64,000 nucleotides of DNA, taken from assembly GCA_029204225.1 (NCBI GenBank), contig CM055099.1, forward strand, positions 61,163,753-61,227,752. Reading direction: 5' to 3'. Shown in pieces: positions 21,105-31,725 of this stretch (the first letter of the stretch is position 1; every line of letters starts with the position of its first letter). Origin of the DNA: Diphasiastrum complanatum (taxonomy: Eukaryota; Streptophyta; Lycopodiopsida; Lycopodiales; Lycopodiaceae). The translations under genes and the position numbers were made by a program. Below the pieces are notes generated by a model. That model saw nothing but the letters and a program-made list of their open reading frames with translations, was not told the DNA's origin and did no database searches.

Positions 21105-23003
21105 TTATAAATTCAGGAGATTCGAAGCATATGACACCTAGGCGAGAGTGGTTGTCTAGTTTTCAAAAACTAGATGATGGATCAAATGTGAAGTTGGGAG
21201 ATAACTACACATATGATATGAAGGGAGTTGGAAAAGTACAGGTTCAACTACCTTCAAGGAAGATTGGAGACATAAAGGATGTGCTTTATGTACCAGGAAT
21301 TAGAAAGAACTTACTCTCAATATTAGCTATTGCGAAGCAACATATGGTTGTATAGTTTGATGAAGAGCGGTGTCTCATCAAAAGGAAGGACAATGAAGTA
21401 GTAGCTAAGGGCATACTTGCAAGAAGGATGTACAAACTTCAGGCTCAGGTGTTGGGTCATCATGCAAGTGTTGCGGATACTGGATCAGTGAGTAAGTTAC
21501 AGCACGAGAAGTTTGGACATCTAAATTATAGAAGTCTACGAGTTTCTGATCACAAGGTTTGTGAGGGATGTGTCTTAGGGAAACATCATATAGAAATTTC
21601 GTCTAGTACATTCAGAGCAAGAAATGTTCTAGAACTTGTTCATATAGATTTGTGTGGTCCGATGAGAAATTAGTCTTATGGGGGAGCAAGTTACTTCATT
21701 GATGACTATTCTAGGAAGACATGGATTTATCTTCTCAAGAATAAGGGTGAAGCATTCAAGTATTTCACATGGTTTAAGACATAGGTGGAGAAAGAAACAG
21801 ATAGACACATTAAGATACTTCACTCGGATAAAGGGGGAGAGTATCTTTCTACAAAATTTCAAGTGTTTTGCAAGGATCATGGTATAAAGAGACAATTTGC
21901 AAGCACAGAAACGCCTCAACAAAATGGAGTTGCGGAAAGGAAAAACCAGTCTATTGTGAAAACTATGAGGAATGCTCAAAAGCAAGAATCTTCCAAATAC
22001 GTTTTGGGGTGAAACAGTTAAGACGGCGGTTTATCTTTTGAATAGAAGTCCTATAAAGGTTGTAGAGAATCGGACTCCAGAGGAAGCTTACACTGGTCAG
22101 AAACTTGACGTGAGTCATTTGAGGGTTTTTGGAAGTATTGCATATGCTCACATACCTACGGATTCGAGGAGCAAATTGGATTCAAAGGCGACCAAGTGTT
22201 TATTTCTTGGATATGATAATCAAGAGAAGGGATACATGTTGTATGACTTGGAGGGTAAGAAAGTCATCATAAGTAGGGACGTGACATTTGATGAGAATGG
22301 CTCTCATAATGATACAGAGATATCTTATGATAGGAAGCAAGATGGAGGAATTCGTATCTTGTGTGACGAGTCATTACAGCCTAAATCTGCACATATACCG
22401 CCTACCACAATCCAAGTACCTAGAGTTACCATTGATGAGAAAGGAAAAAGGAGGAGAGATCAAGTACATGGGATACTTATTCACCTCCTACTTCACCAGG
22501 CAGGAACCATCCTACATCAAATACTAGAAGATTGCCTAGATGGTACTATGAAACTATCAATGATAGTGTCGTTTTGGAATAGGGAGAGTCCAGTACACAG
22601 GGAATAGAGAATTTGCTAGACTTGAAAAACATCATGAAGATCAGGATCAATAGGAGGATCATCCTGAGGATGGGGATGTACACTTTGCATATATGGCCAC
22701 GGTGTTGGAAACCAAGGATCTATCTACTTTCAGAGAGGCTGAAAATAAGGATATTTGGAGGAAAGCTATGGATGAGGAGTACAACTCAATCATGAAGAAC
22801 AAGACTTGGAGACTTGTTCAAATACCTACAAGTAAAAAGGCCATTGGATGCAAGTGGGTCTATAGGACTATGTATAAATCATATTGTTCTATAGATAAAC
22901 ATAAGGCAAGGTTGGTTGCAATAGGGTATGCTCAACAGAAAGGGATTGACTGTGAAGAAACTTTTGCACTGGTTGCTAAGTTAACTACTATTTTGAGATT
23001 CTG
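21105..23003 (+). pseudogene. copia-2 protease, integrase and RT start (broken)
   Basis: The order is: a protease remnant (DSKHMTPRREW, VLYVPGIRKNLLS), the integrase zinc domain (HEKFGHLNYRSL, CEGCVLGKHH), the core (VHIDLCGPMRN, HSDKGGEYLS, PQQNGVAERKN), the integrase end (GYDNQEKGYMLYDLEGKK), and an RT start (WRKAMDEEYNSIMKNKTWRL, GCKWVYRTMY, HKARLVAIGYAQQKGIDCEE). Several stops and shifts interrupt it (for example 21352, 21672, 21783, 22010). The 5' part with gag and LTR is missing. It ends at 23003, where an opposite-strand LTR fragment begins. Confidence 0.88.
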
Positions 23004-23676
23004 ATTTTTGGGTGCCAAAAATTGCTCCTCCAAGATCTCTGATGGCTGCCCTCCTTCAACCTGAAAAGAGACAAAAAAGCTGATCCAAACTCCACTTGAA
23101 AAGATCAGCAAGATGCTGAAATTTTACAACAAAAAGCAGAGAAGCTCCTCTTCTGGTAGGGCGCCAACAAACAAGCTTGCTGCAGATCCGGTAGCTCTGA
23201 TACCATGTAGGAAAGCAAGAGTCAAGTCACCAAGATCTAGTTATCAATCAATCTCCACAGAAAACAAGAGAGAAGAGGCTGGGCGCCCAACTCTAAGAGA
23301 GAGAGAGAAAACAGCAACAAGAGCAATGGAGAGCAATGCTTAGCCAAACTGTTAAAATGGAATACACAATGAGCATCTAAATACTCTACCTGGATGTGAC
23401 CAAATGCCACCAAACCCTAAGGTTAACCACTTACTAAATGTAGGGCACCCCGAAAAGTCAAGATAGGGCCCCTAAACAAAATTAGACCCCTAAGGACCCA
23501 CGAGTCAGTACATGACCAAAATTGGGTCCAACTGAACTTAAGACAAACTTAAGATGGCCTAAATAACTAAATACCCATGGTTACACAAATCTCGACCTTT
23601 TGGTTCAAAGTAACCTATGGATTAACTTTAGCATAGTCATTTATTTCTAATACAAAGCAATCGAAGTACAACAACA
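23004..23676 (-). mobile_element. Minus-strand LTR plus leader fragment inside copia-2
   Basis: Copia-2 is interrupted between its RT (ends 23003) and its C-terminus (from about 23680). The insert has, on the minus strand, an LTR-like segment 23676-23206 that starts TGTTGTTGTAC and ends TTTCCTACA, then TGGTATCAGAGC (23205-23194, the tRNA-iMet primer site), then about 190 bp of leader. No internal coding region or second LTR is present, and I see no clear target duplication. It may be a TRIM-like or partly deleted copia element. Confidence 0.6.
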
Positions 23677-23679
23677 CCT

Positions 23680-23870
23680 CATCAGAGAGAAGATTCAAAG
23701 TCGTGAAGTGGAGCTTATCTATTGCCCTACATAAGAGCAAGTTGCAAATATATTTACCAAAGGACTCGGCAAAGAAAAGTTTCAGAAGTTTAGAGACCTT
23801 CTAGGAGTAACAAATAACAAAGTAAACATTAAGAAACTGCGAGCTATTTTAGGGGCCATTTTTTATTTTT
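23680..23870 (+). pseudogene. copia-2 RNase H C-terminus
   Basis: The text REKIQSREVELIYCPT, then a stop, then EQVANIFTKGLGKEKFQKFR and DLLGV is the end of a copia polyprotein. It is the continuation of copia-2 after the LTR insertion. Confidence 0.8.
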
Positions 23871-24225
23871 AGTGATTCTTGAAGTCAATTTAGTTGTTCA
23901 TGCATGTAAGTGGGCACACTAGTTCTAGGATAGAACTTAGTTTTATTACTTAGTAATTCATGATGGATCTTTACCCAACATGGGTAGCAATAATAGCAAT
24001 TAGCTTTTTGCCTTTAGCTTTTGCCTTTTCACAAAGAGTAGAGGAGGTATTTAAGTAGGCTGGCACCCACCACAAATTCATTCCATTGTATAGAGCTTTG
24101 CTCATTCCTCTATAATTAGAGTTCTCTTAATCTCTTATGCTGGCTTGGTGTGTGTGAGTGCTAATATGATTCGTTAACTCCTATCTAGTATTTGTAGATC
24201 AAATTTTGACACCTTTGCCTTTCAA
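23871..24225 (+). repeat. Probable 3' LTR of copia-2
   Basis: The sequence after the polyprotein end has LTR character, with a possible promoter (GGAGGTATTTAAGTAGGCTG near 24047). The left partner LTR is absent, so the boundaries cannot be fixed. It ends where gypsy-2 gag resumes, at about 24225-24260. Confidence 0.4.
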
Positions 24226-24259
24226 GGCACCCACACCTTTATTCTTTTTGACAATTTCA

Positions 24260-25067
24260 ACCTGGTCTTGTGCAGATTGACCCTTCCATTTTTTTAATTT
24301 TCTTTTTTCCCAAGGCTGAAACCCTCTTGCATAAGGCGTTTCAAGCTCCTTGGCATTTTTCCCCCGTCTCGTAATGCCCTATGGAGGCTTGGAGCCTGCT
24401 CCTTCCTCACGAAAGGCCGAAGGTTCTCACGCAACCCCTCTACAAAATGGAACAGCTGTAGAAACATCAAAACCTCCTCTGGTATCCACATCAAGGCTTC
24501 CCTATACTAATCAACATACTCCTATTAGGATGCATGTCCATGCTTGAGACTAGTCCAAGATTGCATAGCCTGGTTCTTCTCATCAAGAGGCACCTAGTTG
24601 TCTATAAACATGTGTTTGAAAGCTTCCCAAGTGATAGGTACCAAGTTATCCTTTTCAACTTTCCTCCAACATCATTGTGCAGTTTCTTGTAAACAATAGG
24701 TAGCCTCAGCAATCTTCTGATCATCATCGTCAATGCCGCACATCTGAAAAGCCTTTTCCCACTTTTGAATCCAATTCTCAATGGCATCAGTATTACGGAT
24801 TGCAATTGCCTCTATATACTTTGGTGGCTTCAAATCCTTGATTGTTGGCAACTTCCTTGAATTCAAAGGAATCTTAGCTTCCCTTTCACTTGGCATAGGG
24901 CCAACCGCTATGTTTCTCATTCCACTTGCTCTTTCGGGTTCCTGTGGGGATTTATTGGCCTGCAGTTCATTTAAGATTTGTTGTAGGACAACCTTGACAG
25001 CATCTACGTTGGCTGCCACTTCTTCAATCCTCATTATTTCGGCGATGGAACCTTCCAATGGATCCAT
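24260..25067 (-). pseudogene. gypsy-2 Gag
   Basis: The ATG at 25067 starts MDPLEGSIAEIMRIEEVAAN. The text LPTIKDLKPPKYIEAIAIRN, then WIQKWEKAFQMCGIDDD, and on the far side of several stops LVPITWEAFKHMF and HFVEGLRENLRPFV, is a gypsy Gag capsid. Stops occur near 24672, 24600 and 24540-24510. The zinc knuckle is lost at the junction with copia-2. Confidence 0.78.
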
Positions 25068-25183
25068 CTTCACTTGGACAGGTCTAAACCCCAGGAAAGC
25101 CAACTTAAGAATGATACTATGAAATTTCAAACAGCTGCTACCAGCAAAAACAGCCCTAGACAGGTCTGAAAATCTGATCAAAA

Positions 25184-25309
25184 GCTCTAATAAGAGTTTT
25201 ATTTACATTTCTTTTACAGGCCAGCGACTTAGCCATTTCCGTACTTTACAAAAAGTAAACCTTTAAATAAAACTATAAACAATCGGGATAGGGAGTAAAA
25301 GATGTAACA
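25184..25309 (-). repeat. gypsy-2 5' LTR remnant and degenerate primer site
   Basis: On the minus strand TGTTACATCTTTTACTCCCT begins at 25309 and resembles the start of the LTR-like region at 12853. TTATTAGAGC near 25194-25185 looks like a decayed tRNA-iMet site (TGGTATCAGAGC) just upstream of gag. Only about 110 bp of LTR remain, so most of this LTR is deleted. Confidence 0.45.
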
Positions 25310-25608
25310 GCTTGACAGCTTGACATGAATATACAAGGACAAGCACATACAAAGAAAGAAGGCCTCAAATATTGCGACCCTTACGATATGCTTCAGTTTT
25401 GTCCTTCTACCAGTTATCAGCATAGATGTATGTCTTTGATAGGTTTGATGTCAATCTAATGACAGTGGTAAGGCCTCATCGCACTATATCCTTCCTTCCA
25501 GCTACCATTCTTCAATTTCATCTATAGCATAGCCGACGATGCCACCAAGTTTCCTATATTGTCTAGTTAGAGATAGACCTACATGGGAACCTATTGATTT
25601 TTGTGCAA

Positions 25609-25992
25609 CTCCGTCTCGAAAACAAGTGCAAACAAATGTACCCATTCTGTCACATACTGCTGATGTCTCAGACAGAAATTGCAGACAACCGTAGGAAGGA
25701 GCTCAGAAGATGAGTTAGAGCTTACTATGTCGTTGAAAATCACTTGGAAACTTGGTATTGGATCATTGCTTGTATATTGGACCCAACAGAGCTTCCTTCT
25801 TGGAAGAAATCCTACAAATGGGCGTCCAATCCTGGCTAGAAACCCCAAGACTAAGACTGTAAATACTCCTGAATAGTCCTCACTGAACAGCTTTGGGTTA
25901 TTGAGATTGTGATTCTTCGAAGAGAACTCAAAGAGCAGGGTTCCTTTGTAGGAGAGCCTGCAAGGCATTTCATTGTTGATTGGTCTTGACAA
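25609..25992 (-). CDS. Unrecognised exon-like ORF
   Basis: The minus strand is open for 133 codons and reads like protein: LFSEDYSGVFTVLVLGFLAR, IGRPFVGFLPRRKLCWVQYT, VIFNDIVSSNSSSELLPTVV, CNFCLRHQQYVTEW. A possible acceptor (TTGCAG, near 25963) and a possible donor (GAATGG then GTACAT, near 25608) fit an internal exon ending at TEW. No transposon motif is seen. I do not know the family. It could be part of one gene with the frame at 26306-26503. Confidence 0.4.
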
Positions 25993-26305
25993 GATAATTG
26001 GAGGTTATTAATCCCTTGTGAGTTTGTCGATCTATAGATCTGTTATCGTATCATTATCTGTGATTTTGATCATAGCTGATCGTAGCCCGTTCATTTTTGG
26101 AAATTACACTCATATAGAAAGGACCAGATTTTGTAGTGCTATAATTTTTCAACATATAACAAGCCTTGCACCCACCAAATGTCCCACAACTATATCCACG
26201 CTAGGAGTAGCAAGATCATCGAGTTCTTCATGAGCAAGAAGAGGAGCTCCCAACAAATTCATAGGCGACAATTCATGAGGAGCACGCTACTTCATTCTTT
26301 TGAAC

Positions 26306-26503
26306 GCCAACATACCTGGATTCTTTTAGATGCGGGAAAATTAATTCCAGCAGCCTGTTGGCAGAGATCGCACCAGGGTCCCTGATGAAGCAATCCCAGC
26401 GCACACCTCCTGATATCAATCTCCGCCTCGATTTGCTCAATTTGCTGGCAATATGATGGGAATCTTCAGCAGCCCTTGGTGAATGTCCTTCACTTTCTTT
26501 CAA
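26306..26503 (-). CDS. Unrecognised exon-like ORF
   Basis: The frame begins with an ATG at 26503 (MKESEGHSPRAAEDSHHIAS) and reaches WDCFIRDPGAISANRLLELI and FPHLKES. A canonical-looking donor (CCAG then GTATGTTG) lies near 26306. It is about 310 bp upstream of the exon-like ORF at 25609-25992 on the same strand. The function is unknown and the start is uncertain, because other frames are also partly open. Confidence 0.3.
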
Positions 26504-27266
26504 CTAAGAGCTTGCCAAAAAAATTTCAAATTCCTGCAATTTGTGTGACTCAATTCACATACACTCAGGCCCACATCAGGAATCAATCGAAAAATTTCAA
26601 ACCTCAAGTCTTTTCCAGGAACTTCGGTACTTCCATCGATTAGAAAAGAAACGAAAACGGGACGATCAGACAAAAACGTTGAAAATTACAGAAATAAAAA
26701 CAAGGGCAAAGGAATCAGCAGCAAAGAAATGAGATAGTATGAACATCGATCTATCCAGTAAGCTGCTGATCGCGCTACCGCCCAGTAGCCAGAATGGTGG
26801 ATCGGGTGAGCAGAATGATGAATGCAAAGAGAAGCTCGCAAGGGAAGGGGGTGGCGGGATGCGGATGCAGCTGCTCCGCTGCTACTGCCGCTGCTGCTAG
26901 TCAGTCGCCGGCTCGCCGCCCCCACGCACCTGCTGCACGTGGCATGCACTCTACACTCTACAGCCCGGCTCATGGGCCCCTACAGCCTACACACACCCAC
27001 CCATGTCAAAAAGAACCCACAAGACAAAAGACCTACAATTGTATTATGAATTAGTTTGTGTCGAGGAAGATTGATGTTACCTAAAATAGCATTGTTTGAG
27101 AAAGCATGGCCACATGCATTATTTTTGGTCTCCAACTTTCGGGATGTCATGCAAATCCGGATTTGCACATCCAAGAACTTGAGCCTCTCTATCTCTTTCT
27201 CTCAACTCACATTATTGCTATTTTTCATGTGAAACCTAAAAAAATCCTAAAAGATAAAAAAACAAT

Positions 27267-27268
<2 letters not shown>
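26504..27268. other. Intergenic stretch, GC-rich in the middle
   Basis: The part 26760-27000 is GC-rich with CTGCTGC-type runs, which may be a promoter or 5' UTR of the minus-strand exon-like ORFs. No domain is recognisable on either strand. Confidence 0.35.

Positions 27269-27312
<44 letters not shown>
27269..27312 (+). repeat. (CT)n microsatellite
   Basis: About 22 CT units. Confidence 0.97.
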
Positions 27313-27314
<2 letters not shown>

Positions 27315-27508
27315 TCCTGATGAACGCCTCTCCTTCTCTCTCTTGCCCTCTTATACCTTTTTCTCTTTCTAGAAACCTCTATTTGTATGAATTTCTAAAG
27401 TCATTGTTCTCTCTCTAAAAATTTCTAAATGCACATGTCATTTTCAACCCATTTCAAATGCCCTTCAAATATGTTTTAGGGCAAACGTGAACCAATGAGG
27501 ATAGACAA

Positions 27509-27511
<3 letters not shown>

Positions 27512-27557
<46 letters not shown>
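27512..27557 (+). repeat. (CT)n microsatellite
   Basis: About 23 CT units. Confidence 0.97.
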
Positions 27558-27559
<2 letters not shown>

Positions 27560-27921
27560 CATGATGTGCTTGCATCGAGGATGCGCCTCTCGCATGCACA
27601 TCAAGAAGTGTACCTGTAGGGGCCAACGATCACATGCAAGTGCGTGGTGCGCACCCAAAGAGGGGCCAACGAAAAGACTGTGAAAGGAAGGTGGCTAATA
27701 GGAAAACTAAATGAAATAGGGATAATAAAGAAATGAAAAGAAACTAAATTGTGGGTTGGCTGAACCTTTCTCCTAACCATGATTAGCTTAGGTCTTGGGT
27801 GTATTTGACATTCAAGAACCTTGTTTTTGGATGTGCAAATCCCAAATTGTTATCCCATTTTAGATGCATGTCCAAAAGTCGCAAGCTTTTTGGATGTGTA
27901 GGCCAAAAAGCATGTGTGCGG

Positions 27922-27924
<3 letters not shown>

Positions 27925-27967
<43 letters not shown>
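27925..27967 (+). repeat. (CT)n microsatellite
   Basis: About 21 CT units. This is the third CT tract within 700 bp, all with C/T on the plus strand. Confidence 0.97.
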
Positions 27968-27970
<3 letters not shown>

Positions 27971-28269
27971 ATGGAGCCTAGATCCTCGCCACTTGTGATC
28001 CTCACCTTTGAACTACCTATCCCAACTTGATTGATGCGAGGGATCCAGACTACTCAAAAAGTTGAATGAAAGAAAAATTTATATTTTAGGGGTTTTGACA
28101 TTCTACGAGTAAATCATCTGCGAATTTTCTTCATATCTTGCTTGCAAAATTTCATAGTAAATGTAGGCCTCTGGGACTTTTGGGAGGACCAAGTCCAGGG
28201 CTAGGGCCTAGTACATTAGCTAGGTCCAGGGCAAGGTCCAATCTCAAAGTCCAAGAGGGCTACGAACGC

Positions 28270-28915
28270 AAGAAACTGCAAGAAGGCTCCTTGTGATTCC
28301 GTGCGGTCTAGCCACTGCAGGAAATTGCAAGGGGCCTTCTTGCGGTTCCTTGCAGTGGGCTAGACCGCAAGGAGCCTTCTTGCGGTCCCTTGCGGTGGGC
28401 TGGATCGCAAGGAGCCTCCTTGTGGTCCCTTGTGGTCAGTGTTCGGGAAAGCCAGCATAGTCCAAGAATGGAACCGACATCTTTTCCCAAAAATCGACAT
28501 GGCAAAATTGTACCAGATTTTTTATGTCATAGATCTTGGCTTTTACAGGAAAAAACGGCAAGTAAGAGCTTGTCACTCAATAGAGGCCGAAGAACTCTTT
28601 CACATATGGGTTTTTGGACCGCAAGAACACTGGTCCAAGGACTCTTCTTGTGGTCCAGCCCACCACAAGGTGCCTCCTTGCGGTCCCTTGTGGTCCGGCC
28701 CACCGCAAGAAGGCTCCTTGTGGTCTCTCACGGTTTAGAATTTAGGGTACCCCAAGGGACCGTAAGAAGACTCTTTGCGGTCCGTTGCAATGGCCCAAGG
28801 GACCGCAACGGACCGCAAAGAGCCTTTTGTGGTCCCTTGCGGTGGGCTGGACCACAAAAAGGCCCCTTGTGGTCCCTCTGGCCATTGCAAAGGACCACAA
28901 GGAGCCCAAGTGTTT
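28270..28915. repeat. Degenerate array of short palindrome-forming repeats
   Basis: The motif GGACCGCAAGG and its reverse complement CCTTGCGGTCC, or variants with TGTGGTCC, occur again and again in both orientations, often joined by GTGGGCTGG or CAGCCCACC. Neighbouring opposite copies can pair into hairpins. A non-repeated gap of about 170 bp lies at 28440-28610. The open frames here are by-products of the repeat. Confidence 0.85.
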
Positions 28916-28924
28916 AAAAAAAAA

Positions 28925-29290
28925 TGACTGAATCACTTGGCAAGCCGGCGTGCCAAGTGATTCAGCCAGGCAAAAAAAAAAAAATTCCCCTAGTAGCCCA
29001 CCACCAGGATTGCTAGGTGGTGAGCTGCCAGTGCAAATTTTTTTTTTTCTGAATCGCTTGGCACGCTGGCGTGCCAAGTGATTCAGTCAAACAAAAAAAA
29101 TTCTTTTTGTAGCACAAGGCTAAAAATGTTTTTTAACTTCAATTTTTTTTTATTTTGGGATTTCATTATGGGATTGTTAACTATGTGCCAAACCATAATT
29201 CTTATTAACAAACATTCAAGTAGTGGCATAAAAAAGATAGCACACCATGTGCTATCTTTGTATTGACTCGTGACAAGAAAGAAACTTGCA
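28925..29290. repeat. Hairpin-rich direct repeat, copy 1 (possible pLTR of the Penelope-like element)
   Basis: It holds two 38-bp near-perfect palindromes (28928-28965 and 29049-29086) of the form CTGAATCACTTGGCA, short centre, TGCCAAGTGATTCAG. It continues with TTCTTTTTGTAGCACAAGG and AAAGATAGCACACCATGT. The same sequence follows the hairpins of copy 2 at 33435-33900, in the same orientation. Confidence 0.8.
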
Positions 29291-29299
29291 AAATGCCAA

Positions 29300-30039
29300 T
29301 CCCCATTTTTTAGGAAGTCTTCTTGGACTATTTGTATGTCTTGAAACATTCATTTGGCTTTTTTAAAAACAGATTGTCTTCTAAACTACAAGCCTACTTC
29401 TTGAGAAATCCTTTTACGAAAATCATTAAATTGCCAAAAGAAACTTATATTTTTGAAATTTATAATATATCAATTAAAATTTTGCCAATATTGTCCTTGC
29501 AAACTCATTGGTAAATTGTCGATGTTTAAAAACTGCCCTATCGATTTTTTTAGTCCATAAATTCCAAGGCATATAAGAATGGTTTCTAGATTGGGAAGCT
29601 CAAAATGTCCTCTATTTAAAATGAAGGGCTTCCATTGGTCCAAAGATATAAGAAAGGAGTTCTCTCCACTTGAATTGCCACCATGTGGCATGTGAGGTGG
29701 CAAGAGCTCTTTGCCACATAGGGCGAGCTGAAATTGATATTTTGCGTGGGTAAGATAGAAATATTCATTATCAATGATCATTCAATACATCAAGCTTTAA
29801 ACTAGAGCGTGGTCAAGCTCTTGTGTGATGGTGAGCACATGAACCAGAGACACCATGAAAGCTCTAAAAAAAAACTCCAAATCACATAGAAACTTCAAAA
29901 TAGACAAATGTAGAATTGCTTCCAAATTGAGCACAGCCTCAGCTACAAAATCGATATTGGTTCCTCGAATTTTTTATGAATTACATTCTTCTCCTAGTGC
30001 TGCTCATTCTAGTATACTAAAAACTTACCATAAAGTTTT
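29300..30039. other. Unassigned stretch inside the hairpin-repeat pair
   Basis: AT-rich with short open frames and no recognised domain. If the hairpin repeats are the ends of the Penelope-like element, this would be its decayed 3' coding part or trailer. Confidence 0.3.
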
Positions 30040-30560
30040 TTTTTAATGGCAAGGGATGAAGCAAGGTGTATATACAATGGTTTGAGAATGTGCATCATGT
30101 CAGGTCAACAAAGCAGAACATGTGAAAAACTTGAATTATTGCAACCACTATCAAATCCATTGCAACGGTGGGACAACATTAGTATGAAATTTATTCCATC
30201 TCTTTTGACTACTTTGGGAAGATAAATGGAATGTGGTGATGGATCGACTAACACCTTTAAACTACATGGGCTACCAAAAGAAATAGTGTGTGACAAGGAT
30301 CCTAGATTGCTAAATAATTTTGGAAGGAGATGATGGACAAGTTGAAAACTAAGCTTATGTTTAAGCACAACATTCCATCCAAAGATCAATGGATAAACGA
30401 AGAGAGTAAACCATCAGTTAGAATACAACTTGCGACACTTTGTAGTAGATCAATAAACAAAATGAATTGTTTGGTTGGATCTTGCTGAATTTACAATTCA
30501 ACGCCTCACATATCTACGAAAATGATTTGTTTTTAATGCATTGTATGGATATGGGACCTG
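30040..30560 (+). pseudogene. Decayed Ty3/gypsy integrase fragment
   Basis: The plus strand gives AEHVKNLELLQPLSNPLQRW, then HGLPKEIVCDKDPRLLNNFW, KEMMDKLKTKLMF and finally YNSTPHIYENDLF. These match the core of a gypsy integrase (the VSDRDPRF.. and YNSS.H.S.. blocks) with stops and gaps between. No LTR or RT is attached. Confidence 0.75.
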
Positions 30561-31725
30561 TAATAATGGTTGTAAGGTCCAATTTAACCAAATAAGGTCC
30601 CAAATTCATACTAGAGGCTACTAGCAACTATAAATAGAAGTACTAGCATGGAGAAAATATCTTTGTATTCTCATTTTATGTGTAGAATTCATCTCCTTTG
30701 ATTCTATGTCCATCTCATTTGTATTTCTCAAGATATCTTGATTTCTAGTGTGTAGAAAATGCATGATTTGAGCTACAAACACCTCCAAATCCATATAGAA
30801 TTTATGGCGCCCTCAAATCCACCTCTAGATTTCAAGTAAAAAAAGTGGACCTTTGTGATCCTAGGTTCATTTTAGTTCAAATCACTTGGAGTAGGCCGAT
30901 TTTTTAAACCACTTACTAGAATGTGGAGACAAAAATTGCTCATGGTAGTGGATGTTACATTCTACAAAATGATGTATCAAGATTCTAGCTTTTGCATATA
31001 GTTTCTTGATTGATTCAATATTTTGCACCTTTAGAAGAACCCTAAATTTGATAGGATCTCTTGATTTTAAGTTGCTAGACTTTTTCAAGAGTGTGTTTCA
31101 ATCTTAGGTGCTGTAAAAGTTCATCATATTGTGTTTAGATCTATTGTGATCAAGAAATCAACGTTCTATGTGCTAGGATTTGGTAGAAGAGAGAAAAGGA
31201 GAGGCTAGATTGTTTTCGAATCTTTGTGATTTCTTCTTGAGTTTCATTTGTTGATTTTCAAGAGAGTGCTAAGTGCATTGGAATAGGTTCAAAGAGAAGA
31301 TCAGATCACTGCAACATGGCAACCTCAAGTGCCTTCATGTTGGAAGGTCATGATAGGCTTACCTCAACAAATTATTCAACTTGGAAGGTGAGGATGGAAT
31401 CTTTGCTTGAGATGAAAGATTTGATGGATAATGTTGTAGGTGTGGAGAGACCTTTGGCATCTCAAGAACAATTGAGGTATGACATGGATTGTTGGATGAT
31501 CATGCTAATTTGGTGCAAAGTTTTGCTATTCAAAAGATGTTGCCAGGTATGGAGGACTTGCAAGAGGTCTTGGTGGCTAAAGAATTTAGACTCCAAGCAA
31601 GAGGAGGATCATCTTCTACATCTCAAGTTGGAGAGGAGGAAGCTACGTTCTCAAAAGACAAGTTCAAGGGCAAAGGCAAAAGCAAACGGTCAAAAGGGCA
31701 AGATCAAGGTGAGTCTTCTTCTGTC
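30561..31725 (+). mobile_element. copia-3: leader and deleted gag related to copia-1
   Basis: Sequence before 31316 resembles the copia-1 leader (GTGTGTTTCAATCTTAGG, GAAGATCAGATCACTGCAAC). The ATG at 31316 starts MATSSAFMLEGHDRLTSTNY, a close relative of copia-1 Gag. After LRYDM about 110 codons are missing and the frame shifts to LDDHANLVQSFAIQKMLPGM, reaching SKRSKGQDQ. It stops near 31725, where the Penelope-like element begins on the other strand. LTR-type sequence with CAACTATAAATAGAAG is at about 30625. Confidence 0.8.

Larger units (their letters stand above)
12237..25309 (-). mobile_element. Decayed Ty3/gypsy chromovirus (gypsy-2), host of nested insertions
   Basis: Minus-strand parts occur in element order when read from right to left: LTR remnant and primer-like site (25184-25309), gag (24260-25067), protease (20612-21080), RT (14095-14489), fused RT and integrase (13465-14094), integrase end and chromodomain (12854-13400) and LTR-like sequence. 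The copia element 14490-20507 splits the body between protease and RT, and a broken copia (21105-24220) lies between gag and protease. Many stops and frame breaks make it older than both insertions. Confidence 0.85.

Noticed and set aside
26129..26138. TTTTGTAGTG as the partner end of the CACTA terminus at 60463
   Set aside because: It is 34 kb away with many unrelated elements between and no subterminal repeats.
28390..28917. 175-codon open frame
   Set aside because: It is made by the GGACCGCAAGG palindrome array; the protein text is repetitive and has no domain.
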